Part shown: positions 8,276-18,081 of the stretch, piece after piece
How the letters are laid out: every line of letters begins with the position of its first letter
Numbering within the stretch: the stretch's first letter is position 1
Notes under the pieces: model-generated
The model's input: the letters and a program-made list of their open reading frames with translations, nothing else
Databases searched by the model: none
Told to the model about the DNA's origin: nothing
Program-made: the position numbers and the translations under genes
NCBI RefSeq assembly: GCF_964028355.1
Contig: NZ_OZ034761.1
Location: 744,001 to 808,000, forward strand
Origin: Wolbachia endosymbiont (group B) of Gerris lacustris
Lineage (GTDB): Bacteria > Pseudomonadota > Alphaproteobacteria > Rickettsiales > Anaplasmataceae
Length of the DNA stretch: 64,000 bases
Direction of reading: 5' to 3'

Positions 8276-9976
8276 ATGCGATCTAACATTAAGCAGTTAT
8301 TTTACTATATAAAACCTAGTCTACATTATTTTACCGTAGCTTTTATTGCAGTTCTATTTTCAGCTTTAACGATTCTTCTTTTTGGTAGGGGCTTAAGCAA
8401 CATAATTGATTCTGGCGCAGAGCATAACTTTACTACCAAGCTCGTAGTTGCAATACTGATAGTTTTAGGCATTTCTTTCACTGCATTTATTCGGTTATAT
8501 TTCATTGGCATTGGCAGCGAAAAAGTTATCGCAAGAATCAGATATGACTTATATAGCAGTATTACTGATTTACAACCAAGTTTCTTTGAGAATACAGGTG
8601 TGCAAGATGTTATCTCAGCACTTATTACTGATACCTCTGCATTGCAATCGATAATAAACAGCAGCTTATTGACAATATTGAGGAATTCAGTGGTACTGAC
8701 TGGTAGTGTTGCAATGCTGTTATATACAAATCTGCACCTAACCGCATATGCAGTTGCAATAATACCCATACTGCTCATTATCATGACTTCACTTGGAAAA
8801 AAAGTTCGCAATTATGCACGCTTCGCTCAGGATAAATTAAGTAAGCTTGCATCATTTAGTGAGGAAAATTTTAGATCTATAGTAACTATCAAATCGTTTG
8901 TACTCGAAGAAAATGAAAAAATCCATTTTCAGAAACATCTAAATTCAGTATCAAAATCATACGTAAAATTAGTACTCCTGCGTGCTATTTTAGTAACTCT
9001 AGTTATCACGTGTGTGATAGGTTCGCTAGTTGTTTTGCTTTTTTTTGGAATAAAAGAAGTCTTAAGTAATAATATGACCATTGGAGAACTATCCTCATTT
9101 GTGTTTTATTCAGCGCTTGCTGCGGGGGCTGTAAACAATTTGAGCGACAACATCAGTGATTTGCAACGAGGTCTTGGAGTTGTAGAGCGTTTATTTGAAT
9201 TTATGAACACGAAAAGCTCTACATTAGATAGTGATAATCCTATCAGGATCAATAGTGTTCAAAAAGAAATTGCTTTTAACAGCGTAACATTTTTTTATCT
9301 TGACAAGCCGGCACTGAATGATGTATCATTCTCTGTAGGGGTGAGTCAATCAGTATCAATTGTTGGACCATCTGGCAGTGGTAAGAGCACTATTTTAAAG
9401 CTTCTACTCCGTTTTCATGATCCAAGTGAAGGCAGCATTACTATCGATGGGCACAATATTAAGTCAATTGCACTAAGTGACCTCAGATCGTTGTTTGGCT
9501 TAGTGCCACAAGATCACATGATATTTTCCTGCTCAATAATGGAAAATATACTATATGGCAAACCTGGTGCTGAATATGAGGAAGTAAAGCAAGCAGCTAT
9601 CAGTGCTTATGCAATGGAATTTATTGACAAGCTACCGGATAAATTTGATACATTTGTAGGAAAAAGAGGACTGAAACTTTCTGAAGGGCAAAAACAACGC
9701 ATCATAATAGCAAGAGCAATACTCAAAAATCCTCAGGTTTTAATACTTGATGAAGCAACTTCAGCTCTTGATTATAAAAGTGAGAACCTAGTGCAAAAAG
9801 CACTGAGCAAGTTAATGCAAAACAGAACAACAATTATAATTACGCACAGGCTATCAACTGCACTCAAAACTGACAAGATTATAGTGATTAATCATGGAGG
9901 AGTAGAAGAAGTAGGAACTCATGATTCTCTAATGAGTAAAGATGGACTGTATGCAAAATTGGTGAAGATAAGGTAG
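8276..9976 (+). CDS. ABC transporter, fused permease and ATPase (MsbA/lipid-exporter type)
   Basis: The 566-residue half-transporter has six membrane helices in the first ~300 residues and a C-terminal ATPase. The ATPase has Walker A GPSGSGKST (about residue 363), the Q-loop region GLVPQDHMIFSCSIMENI, the signature LSEGQKQR, Walker B VLILDEATSALD and an H-loop ITHRLST. It works as a homodimer in the inner membrane, exporting lipids or hydrophobic compounds. Wolbachia lacks lipopolysaccharide, so lipid A is an unlikely substrate; a phospholipid, peptide or drug is possible. All ATP-binding motifs are intact. Confidence 0.9.
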   Translation: MRSNIKQLFYYIKPSLHYFTVAFIAVLFSALTILLFGRGLSNIIDSGAEHNFTTKLVVAILIVLGISFTAFIRLYFIGIGSEKVIARIRYDLYSSITDLQPSFFENTGVQDVISALITDTSALQSIINSSLLTILRNSVVLTGSVAMLLYTNLHLTAYAVAIIPILLIIMTSLGKKVRNYARFAQDKLSKLASFSEENFRSIVTIKSFVLEENEKIHFQKHLNSVSKSYVKLVLLRAILVTLVITCVIGSLVVLLFFGIKEVLSNNMTIGELSSFVFYSALAAGAVNNLSDNISDLQRGLGVVERLFEFMNTKSSTLDSDNPIRINSVQKEIAFNSVTFFYLDKPALNDVSFSVGVSQSVSIVGPSGSGKSTILKLLLRFHDPSEGSITIDGHNIKSIALSDLRSLFGLVPQDHMIFSCSIMENILYGKPGAEYEEVKQAAISAYAMEFIDKLPDKFDTFVGKRGLKLSEGQKQRIIIARAILKNPQVLILDEATSALDYKSENLVQKALSKLMQNRTTIIITHRLSTALKTDKIIVINHGGVEEVGTHDSLMSKDGLYAKLVKIR

Positions 9977-10082
9977 AAATTTAAATCGTAATGTTGTTAG
10001 CATGCTAGATTTGGCAATCAAATTATGAAATCTTTAATTACTTTGACCTATAATAGTTCTATAATATTTTTAGAGAATTATT

Positions 10083-10274
10083 ATGATTCATATTCGTAAT
10101 GCTTTACTAAAACAGCATATGACTTCTTATGCGTTTAAAGCACCAGCATTCTCTCATATGGAGTCTCATATGCTTGCACATGCACCTAATTTACACCATG
10201 GCCAATTTGATTTATATCATAATCATTTTGGTTTGCATAATAATTATCATGATGGATTTGGTTTTCTCTATTAG
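10083..10274 (+). CDS. small histidine-rich protein of unknown function
   Basis: I do not recognise this 63-residue ORF. It has 11 histidines, spread through the sequence with clusters such as NLHHGQFDLYHNHFGLHNNY, and also aromatic residues. The composition suggests metal binding, but that is inference. The ATG is preceded by AGAGAATT. A possible sigma70-like region (TTGACCTATAATAG...TATAAT) lies about 20-45 bases upstream. A 76-residue frame overlaps it at 10129-10359 but has no such bias. Coding status is moderate. Confidence 0.45.
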   Translation: MIHIRNALLKQHMTSYAFKAPAFSHMESHMLAHAPNLHHGQFDLYHNHFGLHNNYHDGFGFLY

Positions 10275-10387
10275 AGGATTATTGAATCATGTTCCAATAA
10301 GCTTACTTAAAGATATGGCAGACTGTCCAGTTTATAGTAAGTTTTTTTATTTTATTTAATTTTATATAATAACCTAAGGAGGTTCTT

Positions 10388-11416
10388 ATGACTAAAAATA
10401 CATATACTAATACACCTTATTTTGGTGACCAATCCAGTGAAAGTAGCTCTCAAGTTACTAAGGAAATTGAAGTTACTAAGGAAATTGAAGTTACTAAGGA
10501 AACTAAAGTTACTAAGGAAGTTGTAGATAATGATGAAAATAAATCTTTGAACCAGCAAAAGGTTAGGGAGATAATTAATGAGATTCAAGTTTTGATAAAG
10601 TCAAAAATTGGCGAAAGTGATAGTGTTAATGCTTCATTTGCTGAGTCTCTAATTAAAGAGATAGAAGGTTTACTCGTTGAAAGCGACGGAAAGGTCACAG
10701 ATTCTCAGGTTTCCGAGATAAGTAATAAGCTTACCTCTTTATTAAAGAGGATTGATAAAGAGCAAATTAAGAAAGATCAAGAAGATGAAACCGTTAAAAA
10801 GATTCTAGATAAGATCTCAACTTTAGAGGATGAAAAAGAAACTAAAGAAACCAAAGAAACCATAGAAACTAAAGTTGGTGAAGACACTAAAGTTGGTGAA
10901 GACACTAAAGTTACTGAGGTTGATTGTATTGATGAGATTAGAATCCTTGTAAAAGATGCAATAGAACTTATAACGGATAAGCTTAAACCTAAAGTTAATG
11001 ACAAAGTAGATGAAGAAAAGCCTACAGATAATGAGATGGAAGAATTTATGAAGGAGCTGAGAATTATAGTGGATGAGCTTAAACCTAAAGTTAATGACAA
11101 AGTAGATGAAGAAAAGCCTACAGTTGATGGGGTGGAAGAATTTATGAAGGAGCTGAGACTTATAATGGATGAGCTTAAACCTGAAGTTAATGACAAAGTA
11201 GATGAAGAAAAGCTTACAGTAAATATGATTAGGCAACTTATCGCAGATGGGGTTAAAGCTACGATAAATGAGAAAAATCATATAGAAAATGAAGTTAAGT
11301 CTGCAATAGATGGAATGAAACTATCTATAATTGATGGGATTAAATCTGTAGTAGGTGGGAACAAACCTACAGTAGGGGAACGTTCAAAAAAGTGTGTCAA
11401 ACCGAAAAAAAAGTAA
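10388..11416 (+). CDS. repetitive charged coiled-coil protein, 3' end replaced by IS256
   Basis: The 342-residue, highly charged, mostly helical protein has a strong ribosome-binding site (AAGGAGG at 10376-10382). It contains hexapeptide repeats near the N-terminus (EVTKEI x2, then variants), GEDTKV x2, and about two and a half copies of a 32-residue block (DELKPKVNDKVDEEKPT...EEFMKELR). The last ~13 residues (GERSKKCVKPKKK) are translated from the left end of the IS256 element, so the native C-terminus is lost. No signal peptide or known domain was recognised. Repeats of this type vary in number between Wolbachia strains; the function is unknown. Confidence 0.75.
   Translation: MTKNTYTNTPYFGDQSSESSSQVTKEIEVTKEIEVTKETKVTKEVVDNDENKSLNQQKVREIINEIQVLIKSKIGESDSVNASFAESLIKEIEGLLVESDGKVTDSQVSEISNKLTSLLKRIDKEQIKKDQEDETVKKILDKISTLEDEKETKETKETIETKVGEDTKVGEDTKVTEVDCIDEIRILVKDAIELITDKLKPKVNDKVDEEKPTDNEMEEFMKELRIIVDELKPKVNDKVDEEKPTVDGVEEFMKELRLIMDELKPEVNDKVDEEKLTVNMIRQLIADGVKATINEKNHIENEVKSAIDGMKLSIIDGIKSVVGGNKPTVGERSKKCVKPKKK
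10976..11230 (+). repeat. 96-bp tandem repeat coding 32 residues
   Basis: Units begin at 10976, 11072 and 11168 with GATGAGCTTAAACCT-like sequence. The first two are complete; the third diverges after ~60 bases. They lie inside the charged coiled-coil gene. Confidence 0.85.
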
Positions 11417-11701
11417 TAAATTGATATAAAAAATGGAGGTTTGATATGAGTCAAGCAAATAGAACTACTGGTTTGGTAGATTATAAAGAATTAGAAACAA
11501 ATATCCTGTCATCTATACGAGAAGGAAGACCATTGACAGGAAGAGATGGAGCATTAACACCGTTTATAAAAAGGTTGCTAGAGGCAAGTCTGGAAGGTGA
11601 AATAGAAAGCTACATGTCAGCTGAAAGTGAAGAAAATAACCGAAGAAATGGGAGAAACGCAAAAACTTTACGCACGAGTGCAGGCTCATTTGAGCTGCTA
11701 A

Positions 11702-12804
11702 TACCAATTCCCGCTATACAAGCAACGAATAGACAATAATGGAAAAAAAGCCATACTGGAGTAAGTAAAATAGCGAGGTTTAGATGGCATTAAGATCAAA
11801 ATTATTGGATGAAAAAGTGGTGGAATCAGCAAAAGAGATGCTGAAGAAAGTAAGAAATAATGCGTATGTTGCAAAAAAACTAAATGCTGTAATTGCAGCA
11901 AAAAAGCACAGTATAACAGCTGTAGCAAAAATATGTTGCATTTCGAGAAAGGCAATTACTACATGGATAAAGCACATAAAATTTGGAAGAGAAGAAAAAT
12001 TATTTTCTCCACCTCAACGCCGTAGAAAAACTATATTGAACCAAAGTCAACTTGAACAAATTGAGGTGTGGATAGAGGAAAACCCCAATATTACTATTAG
12101 AGAAATGAGAATAAGAATCCAAGAAAGATTTGGTTTGAATATCAGCAAATCCACAATACATCGTAATATGCAAAGAATGAAATTCTCATATATCACACCA
12201 AGACCAGTTCATAGTGGACAGGATAAAAATAAGCAAGAGGAGTTTAAAAAAAAACCTCAATGAAACTATTGTCATGCATTCTGAAAAAGAGCTATTTTTC
12301 TTCGATGAATCACGGTTTGGTACATATTCAAAAGTTGGACATGGGTGGTTTAAAAAAGGCAGCAGGACACAGGTTAAGGTAAAATTAGGTAGGGAAAATT
12401 TTTATCTCTATAGTGCAGTTAATCCCAGAAATGGAGAGAATTTTAGCTTATTTGCACCAAACGTCAACACTGCTTGTATAAATATATTCCTTGAACAGAT
12501 GTCGCAATATTTAGGAATACGAAAGGCTTTTCTCGTGATGGATTGCGCTAGTTGGCATAAGTCAAAAAGTTTAAAGATACCTAAAAATATCGAAATTATA
12601 TACCTACCACCATACTCACCTGACCTCAATCCTGTTGAGAGGTTTTGGTTATATATAAAACAGAACATTTTGCGCAATAAAATCTACGATACAATTGTTC
12701 TGCTTGAGAGCGCTTTGTATAAATTTATTACCTCTCTTTCCCCTTCCACGGTTAAACAACTCTGCAATGCTTCTTATTTGGTTCATTAATAATGAGAGTT
12801 GGTA
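11702..12804 (+). mobile_element. IS630-family insertion sequence, copy A
   Basis: The element is 1103 bp with ends TACCAATTCCCGCTATAC and ATAATGAGAGTTGGTA (imperfect inverted repeats). It is flanked by TAA at 11699-11701 and 12805-12807. The empty site is visible in IS256 copy 2 (GAGCTGCTAACACC at about 14002-14015), which shows that exactly three bases were duplicated. Eight copies of this element are in the window. Confidence 0.93.
11784..12789 (+). CDS. IS630 transposase, two overlapping frames (copy A)
   Basis: The first frame (11784-12263, 159 aa, MALRSKLLDEKVVESAKEML) holds the helix-turn-helix DNA-binding part. The second (12214-12789) holds the DDE domain: FFDESRFG, LVMDCASWHKS and LPPYSPDLNPVERFW. 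The frames join across an A9 run (GTTTAAAAAAAAACCTC, about 12243-12254). Every copy has the same A9, so either slippage or frameshifting makes the full protein, or all copies come from one frameshifted ancestor moved in trans. This copy differs by TYSKV for THSKV and LYKF for LCNF/LCKF. Confidence 0.85.
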
Positions 12805-13684
12805 TAACACCAAGAGATAGGGAGGGAAGCTTTGAACCACAAATAGTCAAAAAAAGGCAAACAAGCCTACATCCAGAACTTGAAGCAAAGGTCTTAAGCA
12901 CATATGCCAGTGGCATGGGATACAGAGATATAGCTTCACATGTTGAGGAAATATATGACCACAAAATATCAGCAGCAGAGATATCTAGTATTACCGATAA
13001 ACTGCTACCAGTAATCAATGAATGGCGCAGCCGCCCACTGCAATCAGTGTATCCAATAGTATTTATGGATGGCATGTTTTTTAAGGTCAAGGAGGACGGA
13101 CATTGCATAAGTAAATGTATGTATAATATATTGGGCATAAATCAAAATGGCAGAAAAGAAGTATTAGGTTTTTATTTGGCTGAAAGTGAAGGAGCTAACT
13201 TCTGGTTGGGAGTACTAAATGACCTCAAAGAAAGAGGAGTAGAAGATATTCTAATTGCCTGTATTGATGGGCTAAAAAGCTTTCCTACCGCTATAAATAG
13301 TGTATTTCCTAAAGCAGAAGTACAGCTATGCATAGTGCATCAGATAAGGAATTCACTGAAGTATGTATCTAGCAAAGATGTAAAAGTTTTCATAAATGAT
13401 TTGAAAAAAATATATCGTGCTTCAAGTAAAGAGATTGCTGAGAATTATTTGCTTGAGCTGGAGGAAAAATGGAGTGAAAAATATCCCTTGGTTACAAAAT
13501 CATGGCAAAACAATTGGGAAAATTTGTCTGGTTATTTTAAGTATTCTGGACCAGTTAGGAAGCTGATTTACACCACCAATCCAATTGAGGGATTGCATAG
13601 ACAAATTAGGAAATTTACTAAAACTAAGGGCTCATTTACTAATACAAATGCCTTGTACAAAAGGTATATTGTGCTATAAAAAAG

Positions 13685-15021
13685 GGGAACGTTCAAAAAA
13701 GTGTGTCAAACCGAAAAAAAAGTAATAAATTGATATAAAAAATGGAGGTTTGATATGAGTCAAGCAAATAGAACTAATGGGTTGGTAGATTATAAAGAAT
13801 TAGAAACAAATATCCTGTCATCTATACGAGAAGGAAGACCATTGACAGGAAGAGATGGAGCATTAACACCGTTTATAAAAAGGTTGCTAGAGGCAAGTCT
13901 GGAAGGTGAAATAGAAAGCCACATGTCAGCTAAAAGTGAAGAAAATAACCGAAGAAATGGGAGAAATGCAAAAACTTTACGCACGAGTGCAGGTTCATTT
14001 GAGCTGCTAACACCAAGAGATAGGGAGGGAAACTTTGAACCGCAAATAGTCAAAAAAAGGCAAACGAGCCTACATCCAGAACTTGAAGCAAAGGTCTTAA
14101 GTACATACGCCAGTGGCATGGGATACAGAGACATAGCTTCACACGTTGAGGAAATATATGACCATAAAATATCAGCAGCAGAGATATCCAGTATTACTGA
14201 TAAATTGCTACCAATAATCAATGAATGGCGCAGCCGTCCACTGCAATCAGTGTATCCAATAGTGTTCATGGATGGCATGTTTTTTAAGGTCAAGGAGGAC
14301 GGACATTGCGTAAGTAAATGCATGTATAATATATTGGGTATAAATCAAAATGGCAGAAAAGAAGTATTAGGTTTTTATTTGGCTGAAAGTGAGGGAGCTA
14401 ACTTCTGGTTGGGAGTTCTAAATGACCTCAAAGAAAGAGGAGTAGAAGATATTTTAATTGCCTGCATTGATGGACTAAAAAGCTTTCCTACAGCTATAAA
14501 TAGTGTATTTCCTAAAGCAGAAGTACAGCTATGTATAGTGCATCAGATAAGGAATTCACTGAAATATGTATCTAGCAAAGATGTAAAAGTTTTCATGAAT
14601 GATTTGAAAAAAATATATCGTGCTTCAAGTAAAGAAATCGCTGAGAATTATTTGCTTGAGCTGGAAGAAAAATGGAGTGAAAAATATCCCTTAGTTACAA
14701 AATCGTGGCAAAACAATTGGGAAAATTTATCTAGTTATTTTAAGTATTCTGGGCCAGTTAGGAAGATGATTTACACCACCAATCCAATTGAGGGGTTGCA
14801 TAGACAGATCAGAAAATTTACTAAAACTAAAGGTTCATTTACCAGTACAAATGCCTTGTACAAACAGGTATATTGTGCTATAAAAAAGGTAGAGCAAAAG
14901 TGGATTACTGCTTTGCCTAACTGGGCTTTAACTATGTCTCAACTTGATATCTTTTTTCCTGGCAGATTAAAAATTGAGTTGAATTGAAAATGCGGTTTGA
15001 CACACTTTTTTGAACGTTCCC
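13685..15021 (+). mobile_element. IS256-family element, copy 2 (complete)
   Basis: Inverted repeats GGGAACGTTCAAAAAAGTGT (left, ~13685) and its reverse complement ending at 15021 bound about 1337 bp. It is joined to the broken end of copy 1 on the left and to a phage WO S49 gene on the right. The flanks do not show a matching 8-9 bp duplication, so the junctions were rearranged after insertion. Confidence 0.88.
13755..14987 (+). CDS. IS256 (Mutator-type) transposase
   Basis: The intact 410-residue transposase begins MSQANRTNGLVDYKELE after a strong GGAGG site. The catalytic triad regions are visible: FMDGMFFKVKE (first D), IACIDGLKSFP (second D) and YTTNPIEGLHRQIRK (E). It also has the IS256 C-terminal signature WALTMSQLDIFFPGRLK. 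It could be active, and it provides the reference for the broken copy upstream. Confidence 0.95.
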   Translation: MSQANRTNGLVDYKELETNILSSIREGRPLTGRDGALTPFIKRLLEASLEGEIESHMSAKSEENNRRNGRNAKTLRTSAGSFELLTPRDREGNFEPQIVKKRQTSLHPELEAKVLSTYASGMGYRDIASHVEEIYDHKISAAEISSITDKLLPIINEWRSRPLQSVYPIVFMDGMFFKVKEDGHCVSKCMYNILGINQNGRKEVLGFYLAESEGANFWLGVLNDLKERGVEDILIACIDGLKSFPTAINSVFPKAEVQLCIVHQIRNSLKYVSSKDVKVFMNDLKKIYRASSKEIAENYLLELEEKWSEKYPLVTKSWQNNWENLSSYFKYSGPVRKMIYTTNPIEGLHRQIRKFTKTKGSFTSTNALYKQVYCAIKKVEQKWITALPNWALTMSQLDIFFPGRLKIELN

Positions 15022-15164
15022 ATTTAAAGCATTTTCATATAAATCCAAAAGGAATAGCAATAATACGTATTTATGGAGTTTTGACAAAAAAAACAGAAGC
15101 TTTTGATCATATTTTAGACATGACTTCGTATGAAAATATTCATGAAGAGATAGAGAGTGCTTTA

Positions 15165-16027
15165 GAACCTGTACATGATCTCAAGAAAGGAATAAACTAA
15201 GAGATAATGTATATAAGTTAGGATATATGAGGAGTGTATACCCAAGTGATATAAGTCGGGAAAGATTTGAGATTATATTACCAGATCTAGAATCCTGTAG
15301 AAAAAAAACAAAACCAAGAAAACTGGATTTATATGAGTTATTTTGCGGTGTACTTTATGTGCTAAAAAGTGGCTGTCAGTGGCGAATGCTACCAAAAGAG
15401 TTTCCAAAATGGCGCAATTGTTACGATTACTTCAAGAGATGGAGTAAAAAACCGAATGAAGATAGAGAAAGTGTTCTAGAAATTGTCTTAAAAAAAATTA
15501 GTTGGAGAGGTTCGTTTCAACAGTGGTCGGAATACAAAAACAAGCTTCTGCATCATTGATGCTCAAAGTGTAAAAAACACCGATATTGCTGAAGAAAAAG
15601 GTTATGATGCCGGCAAGAAAATTTCAGGAATAAAGCGTCATATTGCAGTAGATACGCAAGGTTTGCCACATGCAATTTATATTACTACAGCTAATATCGG
15701 AGATCGTACTGCTGCTGTAGAGATGATTTGTAACGCAAGAAAAAATCTTTCCGAAGTTCAAAATATACTAGTTGATGCAGGTTATACAGGAGAAAATTTT
15801 GCAACTCAAATAAAAACGACTATTGGTGCAACCGTTGAAGTAATAAAACGAAGTGAATTACATACCTTTGTTGTATTGCCAAAAAGGTGGGTTGTAGAGC
15901 GTTCTTTTGCTTGGCTGGAAAAGTGTAGACGGTTATGGAAAAATTGCGAGCGTAAACTCAATACTAGACTACAAATGGTCGTTCTAGCTTTTACTGCCTT
16001 GCTCCTCAAAAGATTATGAACAGGCTC
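15165..16027 (+). mobile_element. IS5-family insertion sequence, copy b
   Basis: 863 bp, with TTA duplicated at 15162-15164 and 16028-16030. It is inserted in the phage S49 peptidase gene and has the same structure as copy a. Confidence 0.93.
15227..16019 (+). CDS. IS5 transposase, two frames (copy b)
   Basis: The first frame is 15227-15559 (110 aa). The +1 frame carries the DDE residues (IIDAQSV, LVDAGYTGE, RWVVERSFAWLEK) to 16019. The A8 run at 15490-15497 is the probable shift site: the zero frame stops at 15559 while the +1 frame is open from upstream of the run. Confidence 0.85.
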
Positions 16028-16571
16028 TTAGAAGATAAAAGCATAGAGACGATTCTACTTGACATAGACAGTCCAGGAGGAGAAGTAAATGGAGTATTTG
16101 ACTTAGCTGATTTTATCTATAGTGCAAGAGGAAAAAAGAGGATAATAGCAATAGCAAATGATGATGCATATTCTGCTGCATATGCTATAGCTTCTAGCGC
16201 TGAAAAGATTTTTCTCACCCGCACTTCAGGAATTGGGAGTATAGGAGTAATAGCAAGTCATATAGATCAAAGTAGGTTTGATGAAAAGCAAGGTATTAAG
16301 TACACCACAATCTTTGCTGGTAGTCGAAAGAATGATTTAAACCCACATGAGTCAATGACGTCTGAAAGTCTGGGAAGCTTACAAAAAGAAGTAGACCGAC
16401 TATATGAAATGTTTTTGCAGCTAATAGCAAGGAACAGAGGTCTTTCAATTGAAAAGATTCGATCAACAGAAGCAGGTCTATATTTTGGCGAGAAAGCAGT
16501 AGAAATAGGTCTTGCAGATGGAGTTACAACATTTTTTGAATTTATCAATAATCATAAAAGTAGGAGTGTTA

Positions 16572-17674
16572 TACCAACTCTCATTATTAATGAACCAAAT
16601 AAGAAGCATTGCAGAGTTGTTTAACCGTGGAAGGGGAAAGAGAGGTAATAAAATTACACAAAGCGCTCTCAAGCAGAACAATTGTATCGTAGATTTTATT
16701 GCGCAAAATGTTCTGTTTTATATATAACCAAAACCTCTCAACAGGATTGAGGTCAGGTGAGTATGGTGGTAGGTATATAATTTCGATATTTTTAGGTATC
16801 TTTAAACTTTTTGACTTATGCCAACTAGCGCAATCCATCACGAGAAAAGCCTTTCGTATTCCTAAATATTGCGACATCTGTTCAAGGAATATATTTATAC
16901 AAGCAGTGTTGACGTTTGGTGCAAATAAGCTAAAATTCTCTCCATTTCTGGGATTAACTGCACTATAGAGATAAAAATTTTCCCTACCTAATTTTACCTT
17001 AACCTGTGTCCTACTGCCTTTTTTAAACCACCCATGTCCAACTTTTGAATGTGTACCAAACCGTGATTCATCGAAGAAAAATAGCTCTTTTTCAGAATGC
17101 ATGACAATAGTTTCATTGAGGTTTTTTTTTAAACTCCTCTTGCTTATTTTTATCCTGTCCACTATGAACTGGTCTTGGTGTGATATATGAGAATTTCATT
17201 CTTTGCATATTACGATGTATTGTGGATTTGCTGATATTCAAACCAAATCTTTCTTGGATTCTTATTCTCATTTCTCTAATAGTAATATTGGGGTTTTCCT
17301 CTATCCACACCTCAATTTGTTCAAGTTGACTTTGGTTCAATATAGTTTTTCTACGGCGTTGAGGTGGAGAAAATAATTTTTCTTCTCTTCCAAATTTTAT
17401 GTGCTTTATCCATGTAGTAATTGCCTTTCTCGAAATGCAACATATTTTTGCTACAGCTGTTATACTGTGCTTTTTTGCTGCAATTACAGCATTTAGTTTT
17501 TTTGCAACATACGCATTATTTCTTACTTTCTTCAGCATCTCTTTTGCTGATTCCACCACTTTTTCATCCAATAATTTTGATCTTAATGCCATCTAAACCT
17601 CGCTATTTTACTTACTCCAGTATGGCTTTTTTTCCATTATTGTCTATTCGTTGCTTGTATAGCGGGAATTGGTA
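16572..17674 (-). mobile_element. IS630-family insertion sequence, copy B
   Basis: 1103 bp, minus orientation, with TTA duplicated at 16569-16571 and 17675-17677. It is inserted in the phage S49 gene, and removal restores that gene's frame. Confidence 0.93.
16587..17592 (-). CDS. IS630 transposase, two frames (copy B)
   Basis: HTH frame 17592-17113 and DDE frame 17162-16587, joined at the A9 run. The DDE frame is full length (191 aa), with DESRFG, MDCASWH and SPDLNPVERFW intact. Confidence 0.85.
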
Positions 17675-17945
17675 TTAGTATGACAACTAATGAGTTAACT
17701 GAGGAAGGCTACGAGAACTGTCGTAGAGAAATTTTAGAGATAATAAGATTATGTAATGTATCAAAGATGCCAGAAAAGATAGGAGAATTTATTGAACAGG
17801 GCGTAAGTATTGAGCAAGCAAGGGAAGTTTTAATGGAGTTACTTGCAGAGCGAACGAAAAAGACAGAGATACTGAGTGCAATACCACAGAATTCTCCGGA
17901 AGAGTTGATGATGCAGGTAGCGAAAAGTCGGTGCATTTAAATTTT

Positions 17946-18033
17946 ATAACCGCCGTATATAGTGCTCTGTGGTAAACAAGTGTTCAAAATGCGCCATAAT
18001 GGCTAATTATAAGGTAATAACCGCGGTGTATAG
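17946..18033 (+). repeat. short direct repeats between S49 and decoration genes
   Basis: ATAACCGCCGTATATAG (17946-17962) recurs as ATAACCGCGGTGTATAG (18017-18033), 71 bases later. The second is followed by a CCGC...GCGG hairpin. This is the 141-base gap before the decoration gene; the role is unknown, possibly promoter or terminator DNA of the head operon. Confidence 0.45.
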
Positions 18034-18081
18034 CAATTGTAAACGCGGCGGTAAAAAAATAAAAAAAGGAGAGAAAAAGGT

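Larger units (their letters stand above)
11446..13679 (+). pseudogene. IS256 transposase, interrupted by IS630 and truncated
   Basis: The N-terminal part (11446-11701, MSQANRTTGLVDYKELETNI) reads up to ...AGSFELL and joins TPRDREGSFEPQ at 12808 when the 1103-bp IS630 and one TAA are removed. The join matches intact copy 2 exactly. The DDE residues are present (FMDGMFF, CIDGLKS, NPIEGLHRQ). Near 13660 a one-base deletion (TACAAAAGG against TACAAACAGG in copy 2) shifts the frame to a stop at 13679. The last ~35 residues are lost. It cannot be functional. Confidence 0.9.
11376..13683 (+). mobile_element. IS256-family element, copy 1, interrupted by IS630 and 3' truncated
   Basis: The left end GGGAACGTTCAAAAAAGTGT starts at about 11376, inside the coiled-coil gene. 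The element is split at 11699-11701 by an IS630 and ends abruptly after GCTATAAAAAAGG, where IS256 copy 2 begins. Its own right inverted repeat is missing. Confidence 0.88.
15022..17940 (+). pseudogene. phage WO minor capsid protein C-like S49 (SppA/ClpP-fold) peptidase, 5' truncated, interrupted by IS5 and IS630
   Basis: There are three coding pieces: 15022-15164 (HLKHFHINPKGIAIIRIYGV), 16028-16571 (EDKSIETILLDIDSPGGEVN, IAIANDDAYSAAYAIASSAE, SGIGSIGVIASHI) and 17678-17940 (SMTTNELTEEGYENCRREIL). Removing IS5 plus one TTA (866 bp) and IS630 plus one TTA (1106 bp) gives one continuous ~315-codon frame without other lesions. The 5' end is cut by IS256. In phage WO, as in lambda, the S49 protein (gpC type) takes part in prohead maturation and precedes the decoration and major capsid genes, as here. 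The insertions look recent. Confidence 0.88.

Noticed and set aside
16699..16968. 89-residue and 65/85-residue frames opposite the IS630 transposase, repeated in each copy
   Set aside because: They are antisense shadows of the transposase frames, identical in every copy because the element is repeated.
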